Assembly (NCBI GenBank): GCA_026874595.1
Contig: CM049322.1
Location: forward strand, 42,582,340 to 42,646,339
Reading direction: 5' to 3'
Origin: Sipunculus nudus
Taxonomy: Eukaryota > Annelida > Sipuncula > Golfingiida > Sipunculidae
Length of the DNA: 64,000 nt
Position numbers and translations under genes: made by a program
In this document: piece after piece, positions 51,854-62,773 of the stretch
Numbering within the stretch: the first letter of the stretch is position 1
Layout of the letters: every line of letters begins with the position of its first letter
The notes under the pieces: model-generated
The model's database searches: none
What the model saw: the letters and a program-made list of their open reading frames with translations, nothing else
Told to the model about the DNA's origin: nothing

Positions 51854-54800
51854 ATTCGTCTCATGTTAATTATCCCGTACCTTTCAATTGTTTAGTTATG
51901 CATATTTTAACAAGACCGACTTAATGTCGTCCCGCTCAAGTATCATCATTGACCTAACATCGTTGAGACATTTCTTCACATGACCTTTTTTCGACAAAAG
52001 ACGTTCTCTTTTGACTCATTTTCGTATTGGTACCATTCCTTACTGTTACAGGTGCCCCTTTTATTGTGTGCAGCGGTCTTACAGATGATTGTTTTATTGT
52101 GTACACGGATGTTTCATATGGTGTTGGCATTTGGTTTGTGTGCCACGCGTAGCTCGTGTTGTAGCAGCGTCGCCTGGCCGGATGTTGCGGGCTCGGTTTA
52201 ATCCGCATTGGTTGAACCCTAGATACACCGCGTTCTTTGTTCTAGTATATTATTTGAACGTGTGTACTGTATTATTTTTTTCGATTGTTCGTGAAAGGGA
52301 ATTTTCTAGAGTTTTCGGATGAAAGGTTATAAATAGGGGCTGTGTTCTAAAGCCGAGAGAGAGAGGTGAGAGAATATTCCAGCGGGAGCGCAGCGTGTAT
52401 GTCAGTTTGTGGGACCTATTCCGATAAGTGCGGCAATTATAGATTTTCTTCAGATTTTCTTCCGGATTCGAGACGAATCTATTTGGTCTTCAGTTTACTT
52501 CCGGGATTGTCATAAGAGCTTTACATTGGACTGTTATTCTCCGAAAGAAATTGTGTGAACTGTTCGTCCAGCTTATCCATTTTAAAGAACTTATCGCTGT
52601 GACAGTGGTAGTATCCAGGTATTGTGCACTTTGTTTATTAGGCTGTGTGATTATATTGATTTGCTGTTATACTGTTGTTGTACTGTGTAATTGTATTGAT
52701 TTAGTGTATTGTAATGTTAGGGTTGTTTTAAGAATAAAATATAGTTATTTGTTGACATAAAACCACTGACTTCTTTATTTATTCCCCTAGACATTTCACG
52801 CTTCCTGGTGTTACAGAATCTAATTTTTTTTATATCTCCTTGACAAAATGTTTGTCCATCACACATACGTGATCTGTTGATATTAGGTTTCGTGACATTA
52901 CTTTTCAAATAGTAAGACAATTATAAGAAGTGTTAGAGACTAGAAAGAAATAACTTCAGATAACTCTATATCTCTTTATCCATCTGGCCATACTACGGAC
53001 CCAAACAGTTTTGCGTCTTTAACAATTTAATCAACTTTAATGTAAGAATTAAATTTTTTAGATCGAATACGTGGTTATTATAATCAATTTACCGGGTCAA
53101 TGGGAATATTGATAACAGAACATAATAGGGTTATTTTATACTAGGAGGATTAGAGTTAAAAACTGGGACCAAATAGTTCAATATGAAAATATTAGCAAAT
53201 TGTTGCTTTATTGTACCTTTTCTTGATTTCACTTTCATTAAGGGTCTCGGGATCTGGTACCTGGCTGGTTGGTATAATCATCCAGGGGAAGACCCACCAG
53301 CAGACCTGAAGGGCTCCGTCATCAACATCCAACAAAGACATGGTGTCCTTTATTACGAGCTTTATTTTGCGTAAGTGTTGTGCTGCTTAAAAATTAAAGT
53401 TAACTCTAAACAAAATAGAGCTTTAACTCTGAATTTTACTCTAATAATTCAACCAGGTTTCAAAGAGCCACAAAATTGTCATCTCAATATACTAGATCTG
53501 TCTTTCCCTATATTTGTATTCGTTTTGGTAGCATTATGCAATATAAACTTTAGCGAACACACATTCAGATTATTCCCTTCATTTATTACCTTATTTTTAT
53601 ATTTATTTTTGTTTCTCTTAAAAGTGCTCATTGACCCTATTAGCCCGTCTTAGTCACCACCCGGTGACTTACTTCAGAGGTTATGTAGTCACTTTCAAAG
53701 GGGGCCCAGAGATAGGGAAGACCTCGGGACACGTCCTTTTATTTGTGACAAACAGAATAAGTGTAATATTTCAAGATGACTGTGAGTCATCTGATCTATT
53801 GGCGATCACCCTTTGTCCGTTGCCCGTCCAGCAATTCGTCCACCCGGCACAAATCGTAAACGTAAGACATAAGATCTTCTAACTCCAGGGAGGTCCTAGG
53901 AAAATCTCCTGGAATTAGGTCATCATGACCTATAATCTGCGACCTACGGGCCTGAGCACCAAGACAGGCAGAGGAATATAATGTCCATTAGGCCTAGCAT
54001 CTTCCAACGTTACAGTTTTTGGAGGTCGTGGGCATATGATGGGCACAAATCCTATTTGTTATGCTTAGAATCTGAAAAAAATCAACATCCAGGGAGGTTC
54101 TAGGCAATCTCCTTGGAAACCTGAAATTAGGTCAAAGTGACCTATGTTTTGCAACCTGCAGGCCGAAAACATGATTTTGAGAAAAGAAACAGTCAGACGG
54201 GGCACACATTGTATCCATAATGCCTAGAATCTACTAACGCAAAGTCTGGTAGGTACTAGGGACATCTCCTTGTAAACTTGAAACTAGGTCATGGTGACCT
54301 GATGCCTTATGTTCTGTGAGCAATTAGCCAAACATATGAATCCAAGTATCTAGACAGACACGGTACAAACTGTATCCATTTTCTTTCGGACCTCTTTTTG
54401 TAAAATCAAGGAAGATCTTTGGCAAGTCTCCTTTGAATCCTGAAATTAGACCATTTAATTATGATATTACATGTCAAATCCAGCTGAGCGTCATGGAACA
54501 TGGGCCACCTGTTATAATTTTGAACGCTGGATGCCTGGAAGATTGCCCAAGATAATTTATTTTGATATGCATCTGTGTGTCTATTTAAACGTGTTATATA
54601 TTACCATTGGAGGAGTGAAAATGGTTGCAAGAAACTTGGATCGATCACATTAACGAAGACGTCACCGGGAGGACAGATTAGACAGTACGGAGTGTCCCAT
54701 AACGGTAAACCAAATCTGTATCAGGTTTAAATAAATGGTCATTCTAACATATACACAATATTGAAGCACACACTAAAGGGGTCACTCTGGATGCTGATAT

Positions 54801-55492
54801 TCTTATCAATAGTTTTGAGAAATTTGTTGGATCCAGTGATGCATACTTAAGTTGATGCACTTGTATTTACAATGTAGTAAATCCCGGGGCCAGGCTTGGT
54901 CTTGGGGCTAGTCTCAATAAACAATTACTTGGACTCTTACTTGGATCGGAATGTAAGATTACTATCGTGTTACACGGTCTTTGCCTTTGGCAGAACGGGA
55001 TCCAGACGCGGATCCAGAACGGACAGCCTGGACCCTCCCCCCCCCCCCCCCCCCCCCATTTTGGCTAATCTTTGCGGCTATATTCCCCTTTTTCCAGACC
55101 TAGGTACCTTTTCGTTATGTTTTCACCAGTTCACCTTGGTTGGACCCCTCCTCCTAAATCCTGGATTCGCCCCTGAATTTGGATGCTGGTAAATTGGTCT
55201 TGGTCTCAGAGGTGCTGACTCAGCTGCAACTCGGATCTCAGACCAAACTACATCGTAGAGAACAATCTATCTCTAAGCATTTAAAACATTTCCCTTGAAC
55301 CATCAATTCACTCATGAGCATAGGAAATAATTCCAATATATGTTTATGTATACAAGAATAGCAGGTGCTAACTTTTTAAGTCTATATAACTGTTTTTGGG
55401 GTTTTTCATGACGTACTTTGCTTAAAAAATGCTTTTCCCATTGCGATAACCTGCACTGTTTAGTTCAGATCCCCCCAGTACTGCCCGAAATT

Positions 55493-55573
<81 letters not shown>

Positions 55574-57866
55574 GATTGACGCCTTATTGACAGACATACT
55601 TATTCATAATCACACACTGTTAGTCTATCTAAACGGTGGCAATCTTACTCTTTTCCTGCACTCCGATCACAGACAAACACGGCTATTTCATTAATATTAT
55701 CCGCCAAAACAGAGTTTTGCGGAAACTATGTTTCACGCCCCCGCCGCCGCATAAGTTTCCGGAGAACTCCTCCGTAACCACTGGGCAGAATTTTTTAATC
55801 TTCGGAATTATGATCGGGTCACATGTGAACTGCTGCGCCCTCATTTTTGGTTGACCTCTGACCTTTCATCTCTCCAGTGCGTCCATCTGTGCTTCTGTTT
55901 TGACACATTAACCCACATATCTTCGGACCCGTTTGATCAATCAGGAAAAAAAAATTGCACAAAGTGTAGCCCTTGGGTAGCTTTATAATATACACCAAAA
56001 ATGATGGCGCAACCTAAAACTATTTCTGCACAGCGTCCATCTGTTCATCTGCCTTGGGATAAAATCACTCATATCTCTGCAGTGAATGGACTTATATACC
56101 TGAAATTTTGCATGTGTATTCATCCTGAAAAGATTTTTTTTTAAATTTATGACAGGTGGCGGCGCCACGTAACTCAAGTTTAGGCTGCAGACTTCCAGGC
56201 TTATATTTTAGATCTGCTTTGACGTATCCTCCTGAAATTTTGCATGTGTATAGATCTCATATAGCTCTTTATTATACACAAAATTGGTGGAGCCCCCTGC
56301 AAACATTTTTGCACAGCTTCAGTCTGTTTGTCTGCCGTGGGATAAAATCACTCATATCTCGGCAGTGGTTTGACTTATCTGCCTACAATTTTGCATGTAT
56401 ATACATCTTTGATAGCTTATTCGATTTTGTGGCAGGTGACGCCACCAACTTTCATGTTCAGACTGCAGACATCCAGGCTTATATCTCAGGACTGGTTTGA
56501 CGTATCCTCCTGAAATGTTGTCTGTGTATAGATCCACATAGCTCTTTATCATTTGCAAAACTGTAGGTATCACCTGCAACCATTTTTGCACAGCGTCCGT
56601 CTGTTTGTCTGTCATGGGATAAAATCACTCATAGCTCGACCGTTTTTAAACTTATCTGCCTAAAATTTGGCAATTGTATACAACTTGGATAACTTTCTGG
56701 ATTTTGTGGCAGGTGGCGCATCCCAGATACACATTTCGGCTGCAGATATCCATTCTAATATGCAACACACCTGTCTCTATTTCCGCTTACTACTCAATCC
56801 ATGCCTCACTTCAACCGTCCCACTCTGGTTTTGGCGGATACACGTAGTCGCTTGTCGATTACCTGTGTTCTTGTTATATGATGTATCCAGTATGCTACAT
56901 TTCAGCAATTGTTTTGTGACTTTACGTAAAATATATTTATCACGACTCAGTTTAAAAAAAAAATTACATCAAGGCATGTATATACTTATTCTAACAGGTT
57001 CAGAAACGTATATCGCATATATCGACTATAACCGCTACATGGTGTCGTGGATCTGTACTAAAATGGATAATGGAGTTTGCACGGAGTCTTTTGTTCGAGT
57101 GTGGAGCCGCACACCAACTCTACCCGAAGCTGAAATGAACGAAGCGAGGGCTTACAAGAAACTACTGTGTAAACCGGAACGGGAAGTGACGTATGGGGGA
57201 TCTGCACATCGAGGTACAAGATTTAAATTCCTAACTGTGTTTTAAATATTTATATGGTTGTTTAATTTTAGACACGTAAATTTTTTGGTTGTAAAAACTG
57301 TATTAAAGCATGATTTATATTATAATCACTATATAATGATGCCATTGAAACATATCACTTGATTCTTGAAATTCTCAAATTTTGAAAATAACTGCAACAT
57401 TATAGTGAATCTGGATTTTTATGTGCAAGTCTAATTCTGAAATGTTACATGTATTTCAGTTTGCAAGCATGTGTCGTCTTCGGGTGAGTTATTTCGTAAT
57501 TATTTGTCTATATGACTAGCAATTTTATACATAATGGAAGTTGAATTCAGGTAAAACGAAATATTATCGCTTTAATTGGCAGTGTGACATTTGTAGGTAC
57601 ATATATGTTAGAGATTTTTTATGAGCAACATAGATACTCCGTCTGTATAATTTAAGAAATAACAATAACATATTATATTCTTATACATAATTACCCTCTC
57701 TTTCCCTCTCCCTCTCCCTTTCTCTGTTTCTCTCTCAGGAACATTATACAGGTGATTAACAATTGTTTATATATTTGTAGCTACCAAAACCGCAGTGCTA
57801 GCCCCGGGGAGACTTGCTTTAGTGGTGGTCGGCGCCATCTTCTGGATATTGCTAGAACAAATGTAG
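39563..57866 (+). CDS. Gene C: double-lipocalin protein with signal peptide and C-terminal anchor, 11 exons, 388 aa
   Basis: Exons 39563-39676, 47186-47301, 49652-49746, 50119-50334, 51028-51051, 51354-51409, 53243-53370, 54613-54704, 56998-57213, 57460-57483 and 57781-57866 have exactly the lengths of gene B exons (1167 nt) and stay open. Residues 1-19 are a signal peptide. Domain 1 has GRW at 41-43 and [11 protein letters not shown]. Domain 2 has GIW at 210-212 and [12 protein letters not shown]. The tail [31 protein letters not shown] is a likely GPI signal. Exon 2 differs from gene B at 11 of 39 residues while exon 3 is identical in protein. Intron 1 hosts Ngaro copy B, and a second potential first exon lies upstream at 30052. 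The exon 2 donor is embedded in a 28-bp repeat. Extracellular ligand transport is inferred from the family. Confidence 0.88.
41686..42543 (+). CDS. Ngaro copy B: Gag-like ORF1
   Basis: 285 codons, nearly identical to copy A, with the same Arg/Gly-rich C-terminus. Confidence 0.6.
   Translation: MYSIICDVAHYVCHVIVLLSPTSAMEDPCEKKREQSNEFDGVIKAIENLTFQNKQTNSRLDTVLDILCERGTDYAGLTPENTDLPSGRRPHPDLDPRFPTFHCAEPDTQGEFAAIRDSLASIKLPADLKVADSRQGIKREDQQHAAVVAKCTRYAETTLKLLLICDDAANVSNVTMKQLYDIQVAQIRYLQEEHSTLVVQGQFDRDTSPLFRALQKNSSGFSPASLTSLQSISAARGISQRGRGNPRRGFRGGGRIRNSYGAFTQRDIPSRRYHVDDSTGQSDHS
42565..44442 (+). pseudogene. Ngaro copy B: RT-RNase H region
   Basis: Same domain order as copy A (RT, RNase H-like, NPPF domain) but carried in more than one frame. 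A fossil. Confidence 0.8.
44455..45431 (+). pseudogene. Ngaro copy B: tyrosine recombinase region
   Basis: Same recombinase segments as copy A, read in more than one frame. Confidence 0.75.
46763..46965. repeat. TA / TACATATG complex microsatellite
   Basis: A 24-bp pattern (TACATATGTATATACGTATA) repeats about three times at 46815-46875, followed by about 85 bp of TA repeat. Confidence 0.9.
47186..47301 (+). CDS. Gene C exon 2 (GxW exon of domain 1)
   Basis: Acceptor TTTCAG; the exon encodes [20 protein letters not shown] and on to RNVYL, with donor GTAGGT at 47302. Reading past the donor meets TAG at 47303-47305, so this first donor is required for the full protein. Confidence 0.9.
47288..47455 (+). 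repeat. 28-bp tandem repeat spanning the exon 2 splice donor, six units
   Basis: Six exact-period units (47288, 47316, 47344, 47372, 47400, 47428) of AGGAACGTCTATCTGTAGGT plus eight more bases. Each unit repeats the last codons of exon 2 (AACGTCTATCT) and a GT donor-like hexamer (GTAGGT, GTAGGT, GTACGA, GTCCGT, GTATGT, GTACGT). Gene B has a single unit at 17618-17645. Confidence 0.95.
47617..47675. repeat. (TA)n microsatellite
   Basis: TA tract in intron 2. Confidence 0.95.
48389..48431. repeat. (TA)n microsatellite
   Basis: TA tract in intron 2, at the position of the gene B tract at 18450. Confidence 0.95.
48505..49320. mobile_element. Non-autonomous hAT-like element, 816 bp
   Basis: The left end is CAAGGAGATTACAGGCTGG and the right end, inverted, is CAAGGAGATTACAGACTGG; TIRs extend through GTATCAA (about 27 bp). 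GATAGAC(C) is duplicated on both sides (48498-48505 and 49321-49328), and the unoccupied site GATAGACC is visible in gene B at 18573-18580. A 7-8 bp target duplication suggests hAT. No transposase frame is seen. Inserted after the gene B/gene C duplication. Confidence 0.85.
49378..49428. repeat. (TA)n microsatellite
   Basis: TA tract directly before a 70-bp hairpin. Confidence 0.95.
49429..49498. repeat. 70-bp inverted repeat / hairpin
   Basis: AGAGGTAGTAGTTGTACTAC (49429-49448) pairs with GTAGTACATCTACTACCTCT (49479-49498) with one mismatch and a 30-nt loop, flanked by TA dinucleotides. It is most simply a tiny MITE in a TA tract. The 5' arm contains GAGGTAGTAG, the let-7 seed region. Absent from gene B. 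Confidence 0.7.
49556..49622. repeat. (TA)n microsatellite
   Basis: TA tract about 30 bp before the exon 3 acceptor. Confidence 0.95.
49652..49746 (+). CDS. Gene C exon 3
   Basis: 95 nt between TTTACAG and GTACAT; protein identical to gene B exon 3. Confidence 0.92.
49747..50118. other. Gene C intron 3
   Basis: A 372-bp intron aligning with 18750-19199. Nothing else is seen. Confidence 0.7.
50119..50334 (+). CDS. Gene C exon 4 (core of domain 1)
   Basis: 216 nt encoding [40 protein letters not shown] and the helix to ICLQP. A few residues differ from gene B. Confidence 0.94.
50405..50880 (+). repeat. Dispersed repeat in intron 4 of gene C
   Basis: Counterpart of 19495-19950, same family as the upstream copies. 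Confidence 0.6.
51028..51051 (+). CDS. Gene C exon 5 (24 nt)
   Basis: Encodes KCPGPESS between TTGTAG and GTGAGT; closes domain 1. Confidence 0.87.
51354..51409 (+). CDS. Gene C exon 6
   Basis: 56 nt encoding [19 protein letters not shown]; linker and start of domain 2. Confidence 0.87.
51790..51848. repeat. (TA)n microsatellite
   Basis: TA tract in intron 6; gene B lacks it. Confidence 0.95.
52044..52897 (+). mobile_element. Solo LTR of a Gmr1-like Ty3/gypsy family
   Basis: 854 bp from TGTTACAGGTGCCCC to GGTTTCGTGACA, flanked on both sides by TTAC (52040-52043 and 52898-52901). The empty site is present in gene B at 21088-21091. TATAAATA is at 52328-52335. It is a fossil, inserted after the gene B/gene C duplication. 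Confidence 0.88.
53243..53370 (+). CDS. Gene C exon 7 (GxW exon of domain 2)
   Basis: 128 nt encoding [20 protein letters not shown] and on to YYELYFA; GIW is the lipocalin signature. Confidence 0.92.
53371..54612. other. Gene C intron 7
   Basis: Aligns with gene B intron 7 and carries the same palindrome-bearing tandem repeat. Confidence 0.75.
53860..54460 (+). repeat. Degenerate tandem repeat with AGGTCA inverted palindromes
   Basis: Three perfect AGGTCA-n3-TGACCT palindromes at 53917-53931, 54129-54143 and 54286-54300, inside units containing CTAGAATC and TGCGACCTA-like phrases. Counterpart of 22060-22700. Confidence 0.75.
54613..54704 (+). CDS. Gene C exon 8
   Basis: 92 nt encoding [20 protein letters not shown] and [10 protein letters not shown]. 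The acceptor reads ATTGGAG where gene B has TTTGCAG, so the AG is kept but the preceding base is G, an unfavourable context. Confidence 0.82.
55003..55175. mobile_element. hAT-like MITE (CAGGGGCGGATCCAG family)
   Basis: CAGACGCGGATCCAG at the left faces CTGGATTCGCCCCTG at the right, with a poly-C stretch between. Related remnant at 24905-25040. Confidence 0.6.
55497..55570. repeat. (TA)n microsatellite
   Basis: TA tract in intron 8, beside a MITE of the GTGACGCC family (about 55572-55660, TTGACGCC...TTAGTCTATCTAAACGG). Confidence 0.95.
55698..56862 (-). mobile_element. Non-autonomous element with TIRs and satellite core (copy 2, inverted)
   Basis: TATCCGCCAAAACAGAG at the left faces CTGGTTTTGGCGGATAC at the right, followed by the hairpin GTAGTCGCTTGTCGATTAC (56844-56862). 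Internal units match those of 5550-6973 on the opposite strand but are more diverged. The gene B intron lacks it. Confidence 0.7.
56998..57213 (+). CDS. Gene C exon 9 (core of domain 2)
   Basis: 216 nt encoding [40 protein letters not shown] and [19 protein letters not shown], between AACAG and GTACA. Confidence 0.95.
57460..57483 (+). CDS. Gene C exon 10 (24 nt)
   Basis: Encodes VCKHVSSS between TTTCAG and GTGAGT. Confidence 0.85.
57781..57866 (+). CDS. Gene C exon 11 (C-terminal hydrophobic tail and stop)
   Basis: Encodes [27 protein letters not shown] and TAG after TTGTAG. Only three residue changes from gene B; the hydrophobic run is unchanged. Confidence 0.9.
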
Positions 57867-60800
57867 CTGTTGGCAAAGTGTTGCCAAAGCATCATTCGTG
57901 TACATTATTTCAAATGGACCTGTATTATATATGATTAATTTCTAAACTGTCACTTACCAATAGCAGTTTCTTACAGACCGTATTAATATATCTTACTTTT
58001 TAACATTAACAATGATCTTTTCTCTTTTATGAGTTTCTATCATATTTCCTATTTTCTTGTAAACATCAAAATAAAAAAAATGCAATTTACCTAAATTTGA
58101 TTGCATTTATAACAAAACATTTATACTTAAAGTAAAAACGTCTCTGTTATTCTTTTGTGTGTGACGTTCAGATAATGGTAAACTTCCTAGTAACTTCTTT
58201 GTGTTTCTGTTGACATAACGTGCATGTCGAACTGTCTTAAAACTCGTTTGGTCCAAACATTATCCTAATGTACTCTATGTGTTTAGATTCCCATATCCCG
58301 ACCTAAACTTGTTTGGTCCAGCCAATATCCAGCTATTTATCTGTCAGATGCCAGTCGCGGTCCGCTTCACATAACCATTTAATTAAAGCTAACGTTAATG
58401 AATATCAATGTTTATCATGAAAAGAAAACTTGCAGAAAAAAAAAAACTATTTTTAGTGTGGAATTATTATTTTACGTCAGAGTCCTACCTTTTCTCCCCG
58501 AAATGCAACTATGACAATGTGTCCATGTATAAGCAATACCCTGCGTAAGCTGTTATAACGCCTGATCAGACCATGCCTTGATGAAGCGGACGTAAAGACA
58601 TGCATTTCGTGTGTCCGTATACATGTTTCGATGAATTTAAGGGGGGGGGGGGGGGTAAAGGAGACTGTTCTAAAGTGTTTTAGATAAAACCTCCTTACCT
58701 CTTTTTATATGAACAAACAAACTATATCTGATCTCACGGTGCACAGGTAGTCTATCCTCTAAATATCCATGTGTTTAGTACATCTAGGGGAGGCAATGTA
58801 AGGCCACCGATCGCAGTTAAAACACGACTAGGAAGGACACATAGTGGCAAATCAGAAAATAAGAATTTTGTAATTGACAAAATATGGTCTAGCCAACAAA
58901 AGCTTGTGGGCAATTAATGATCATGGTTAACATTGGTTTCCTATTTTTCTACATCGAAATGTGTAACGTGTTTCCTTATAGCTTGTAGATAAGTAATCTC
59001 ATGCATCCGGCACAGCAGATAAGAAATACGGTCCATTTATGTTATACCCAGGGTATGCTAGAAATAACATGTTGCATAGCTTACTCTAAAGATTGCACGC
59101 AGTTTTATTTTTATCCGTTTCCTCACCTGCCGCAACATGACCTGTCTCACAAAAAAAGTGTCCTCGGGCAATCCGCACTCCACGACGCATAAACAATCCC
59201 CATCTCTCTTAATATCCCATCCTCGTTCGTGTGTGTGTGTCTGTGTTTGTGTGTGTGTACGTGTGTACGTGTAGGCGACTGCGGATCCTCTTCCGGCTTA
59301 CGTAAATACCTTATGTGGGGCGCTTCTTGCCTGTAACGGAGCTCCCCCTTGTGTTGAGTACTTCGCCGGAAGGAGGTCGGTGGGCTGGTAAAATTAATCT
59401 CCAAAATCGTACTTCACCCGAAAAGTAAAAAAAAAGCGTTGTCCACCAAGATCTCACACTTTCCAAACGCTTGTTCGAAAAGGTGCGCATACAGTCTATA
59501 TAAAAAAAAGTGAAACGCTATTTTAGTGATGTATGTATGTCTGAGAGCCACTTACCGTCCATTTTCTTCAAGTTAGTTGGTGAAAACAAATGAAAAAAAG
59601 TATCTCAGATCAGGTAGTTCATATCAGGAATATTTGGTACTCAGTAACATGTGTACACCGGAAAAGGCAAGGTAATGATGTATGACTGTGTTTATGTGTT
59701 TTTTCACAACATATGTCACGCGATCATGAACAGAATCTCATCAAATCTTCAGGGAATTTTGGGAATAGGCCGATGAAGAATGGATGTTGGTATGGAACCG
59801 GCACATGACCGGGGTTCAGAAACGTAATCAAGGTTATTCACATTTGTACATATTCTTATGCAAGAATCAACCTTGACATAAAGGCCATATAACTGAAAGC
59901 AATCACGGTCTAGGGAGCATCCAACAAAATCGTCCCCTACATGGCGGAGGCTTGAATTCCTAAGAATGTCGATTTTAGTTGTATTTTTATTTTTATGCGC
60001 GTATCCATCCGCATACGTAAAAGCGAATATGTTGTTAAAGCCTACTACGTTGCAAGAATCTCGTGCTGATTTTTTTTTTATGGATTTATTTTTATTTTTA
60101 TTAGAACCCTGTCTTATTAATTGAAGTTGAATCAGATTATGTGTCATCCAGTCAGGGTCATGGTAAAAGCTTGTCTAGACCCAAGACGCCTTATTCCTAT
60201 TCTCTCTGCTGCTCTCTATAAACGTCTTGAGTTCGGCACTACTGCAAAAAACCGTGTATGGTTCCGAATAGGGGGACCCTTGGGAATCGTATAAGTGACA
60301 TTTTAGGCGATGTCAACATAAGATGATTACATTTTCGTTGCCTTTGAATATTTGATAGAACTTCTGAAAGGTTGCAATACCAATGTAATGCTCAATTACC
60401 CTACACACCCATAATTTTACCAAGAGACCTAATGTTTCCATAGATAAGAAGTCGCTATGATTGTATGGGATGTTACACAATCCTTAACAGCCGGATTAAG
60501 ACTGTGACCCCGCTCCGATATATTAGCGCTCTTGGAATTGAAAAAAAAGAGGGCACCGTTAATAGGGGACCGTGCAGTGTATCACTACTCGGGCTAACAT
60601 GGATGTAAGGGGATAATGATTTATTAAAATATTTAGGTAAGAATGTGGTAATATTGCCCGTATGACCCACTTACAAACAAAGACACGACCAGATGTATAT
60701 TGATGGGTATATTTAGCACTTTTAGAGTTGTTTGAGCATTCCACAATTTCACCATAACATGGCCACAGTGTAAAGGTCAGGGCACAACTGTGCTCTTATC

Positions 60801-61208
60801 AAATATATGGATTCCGCAACAAGGTAAAAGCCATATCAGTTTTTTTTTTTCAAAATAACGGTAACGATATCCATGTTAGCCATGATAATCGGTCATTCAG
60901 TCGCGGCTGGGATTCTGGACAAATTTACATATCAACATTACACCAAACCCAAACAAGGGGCGTGGTCAATCTAATCATCCTCCTTCTATTCAGAGCATAA
61001 AATTTGTATATTGTAAATGGAATATTCAAAATTTAGAATTATAGATGTTGGTTTCATTTATGAGTTTACTATGAAAAAGTATATTTTAACCTGGTTTAGA
61101 ATTAATTTACACTGGAAACATAATATCCTATTTTTTTTATTTTTTTATTTCTTAAACATTATGCTTAATTTGAATATATTTGAAATGTGTCATACAGACG
61201 CTAAAAAA
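57867..61208. other. Gene C 3' flank
   Basis: Includes the 3' UTR. About 58258-59700 is an extra segment of about 1.45 kb with no counterpart behind gene B; it holds a poly-G run near 58644 and a GT-rich tract at 59228-59262 and is not identified. From 59700 to 61210 it aligns with 25690-27250. No conserved reading frame is seen. Confidence 0.65.
58070..58075 (+). terminator. Polyadenylation signal of gene C
   Basis: AATAAA 204 bp after the stop, at the position matching the signal of gene B. Confidence 0.55.
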
Positions 61209-61223
61209 AGTATATATATATAT

Positions 61224-61275
<52 letters not shown>
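61209..61275. repeat. (TA)n microsatellite
   Basis: TA tract marking the right end of U2b, beside the LTR. Confidence 0.95.
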
Positions 61276-61277
<2 letters not shown>

Positions 61278-62197
61278 TTATTGATTAATGTTACGGAACC
61301 TAATATAAACAGATTACGTATGCGTGGTGAACACAAATTTTGTAATGGAGATAAAAAAAATCAGATTTTGTAACACTAGGCAGCGGGAAACGTATAGGGG
61401 AATGAATAAAGAAGTCAGTGTTTTTTTGTTAACAAATAGCTATTATTTATTCATAAAACAACCCTAACAATACAATACACTAAATCAATACAATTATACA
61501 GTAACACAGCGTTATAGCAACAAGTCAATACAATAACACAGAAAGACAATGGTACAGTACCTCGATACCAACAGTGTCACCAAGATAAGTCCTTTGAATG
61601 TAAACTCTCGGAGAATGACAGTCCAGTGGAAAGTTCTTGCAACAACACAGAAAGTAAACTGAAGTCAAATGTATAAAATCCAGGAAAGTTCTTGAAATGT
61701 ATATAATTGCCGCATTCGTCGGATAAGGTCTTAGAATCTGACACGCTTCTGCGTCCGCTGGTATCTGCTCTGCTGTCTGCCCCCTGGTTCTAAACCACAG
61801 TCCTTTATATACCTTCACACCCTAATCCGGGAACCTTCTACTTCTCGAACAGCCCACAAAGAACCCTACTCCACAGTGAACAAGCGTTTCAGGAATTAAC
61901 TAGAAAGACATAGCCGTGTGTCTCTACACATACCAGGCTGATCACATGACCCACGACCAAGCGTGAAAACTCAAGGCCCACATGACAACGAGAGTTCAAC
62001 CAGTACGGAATGTAACAACAACACGAGTTACGCCCGTGTCACATAATAGAGCACCTGTTACACTCCCCCTCCTGTAAGAAAAAAAAAGAAAGTTTTCACG
62101 ATAAACTTTCTTTTTGCGATCACAATCACTACAATTTTTACAACATCTCAAAATCATCTTATCTATAACATTGCATAAACATCTTGTTTACAACATT

Positions 62198-62773
62198 TCA
62201 TAAACATCTCGATAAGCAATCAGCAAGTACATTATCTTTCCCTTTAATGTGTATGATATCAAGATTGTAATCCTGTAAGAACAAACTCCATCTCAACAAT
62301 CTTTGATTTTTACACTTCAACTTGTTCATGAACGTGAAGGGATTGTGATCACTGAAGACAATGATAGGCCTGACCGATGAAGTAACATAAACTTCAAAAT
62401 GTTGCAACGCCAAAATCATAGCAAAACATTCTTTTTCAATAGTGGATAAGTTTTTCTACTTTAACTTTGCATTAAACTTTCTTGAGAATTAAAAAAATGG
62501 ATGATCTATGCCATCATTGCCTTCTTGTAACAACACAGCAGCAACAGCAGTATCACTAGTATATACAGCTAACTTAAAAGGTACAGAAATGTCTGGAGCT
62601 GCTAAAACTGGCAAACTTTGCAGAATGGCTTTCGAATTCTGCAATGCATTTTCACACTGAACATTCCATACAAGCTTTTGTTTCTTCTTTAACAAATTAG
62701 TCAAAGGTTCAGCTACAGCAGCACAATTTGGAGAAAACTTCCTGTAGTACCCAACAATACCAAGAAAGCGCAT
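62198..62773 (-). pseudogene. Gmr1-like element: RT connection and RNase H segments
   Basis: MRFLGIVGYYRKFSPNCAAV (RT tail) is followed by RNase H-type LRWSLFLQDYNLDIIHIKGK and DNVLADCLSR. Typical gypsy order, carried in more than one frame. Confidence 0.82.

Larger units (their letters stand above)
51410..53242. other. Gene C intron 6
   Basis: Holds a TA tract (51790-51848) and a solo LTR (52044-52897); the rest aligns with gene B intron 6. No gene is seen. Confidence 0.75.
54705..56997. other. Gene C intron 8
   Basis: Contains a hAT-like MITE, a TA tract, a palindromic MITE remnant and the second satellite-cored element. Confidence 0.75.
37640..61210 (+). repeat. Duplicated unit U2b (contains complete gene C)
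   Basis: It begins with sequence matching 28180 in U2a and lacks the most upstream 750 bp of that unit. From intron 1 onward its partner is U1 (gene B). It ends near 61210, where a TA tract and an LTR element begin. Confidence 0.85.
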
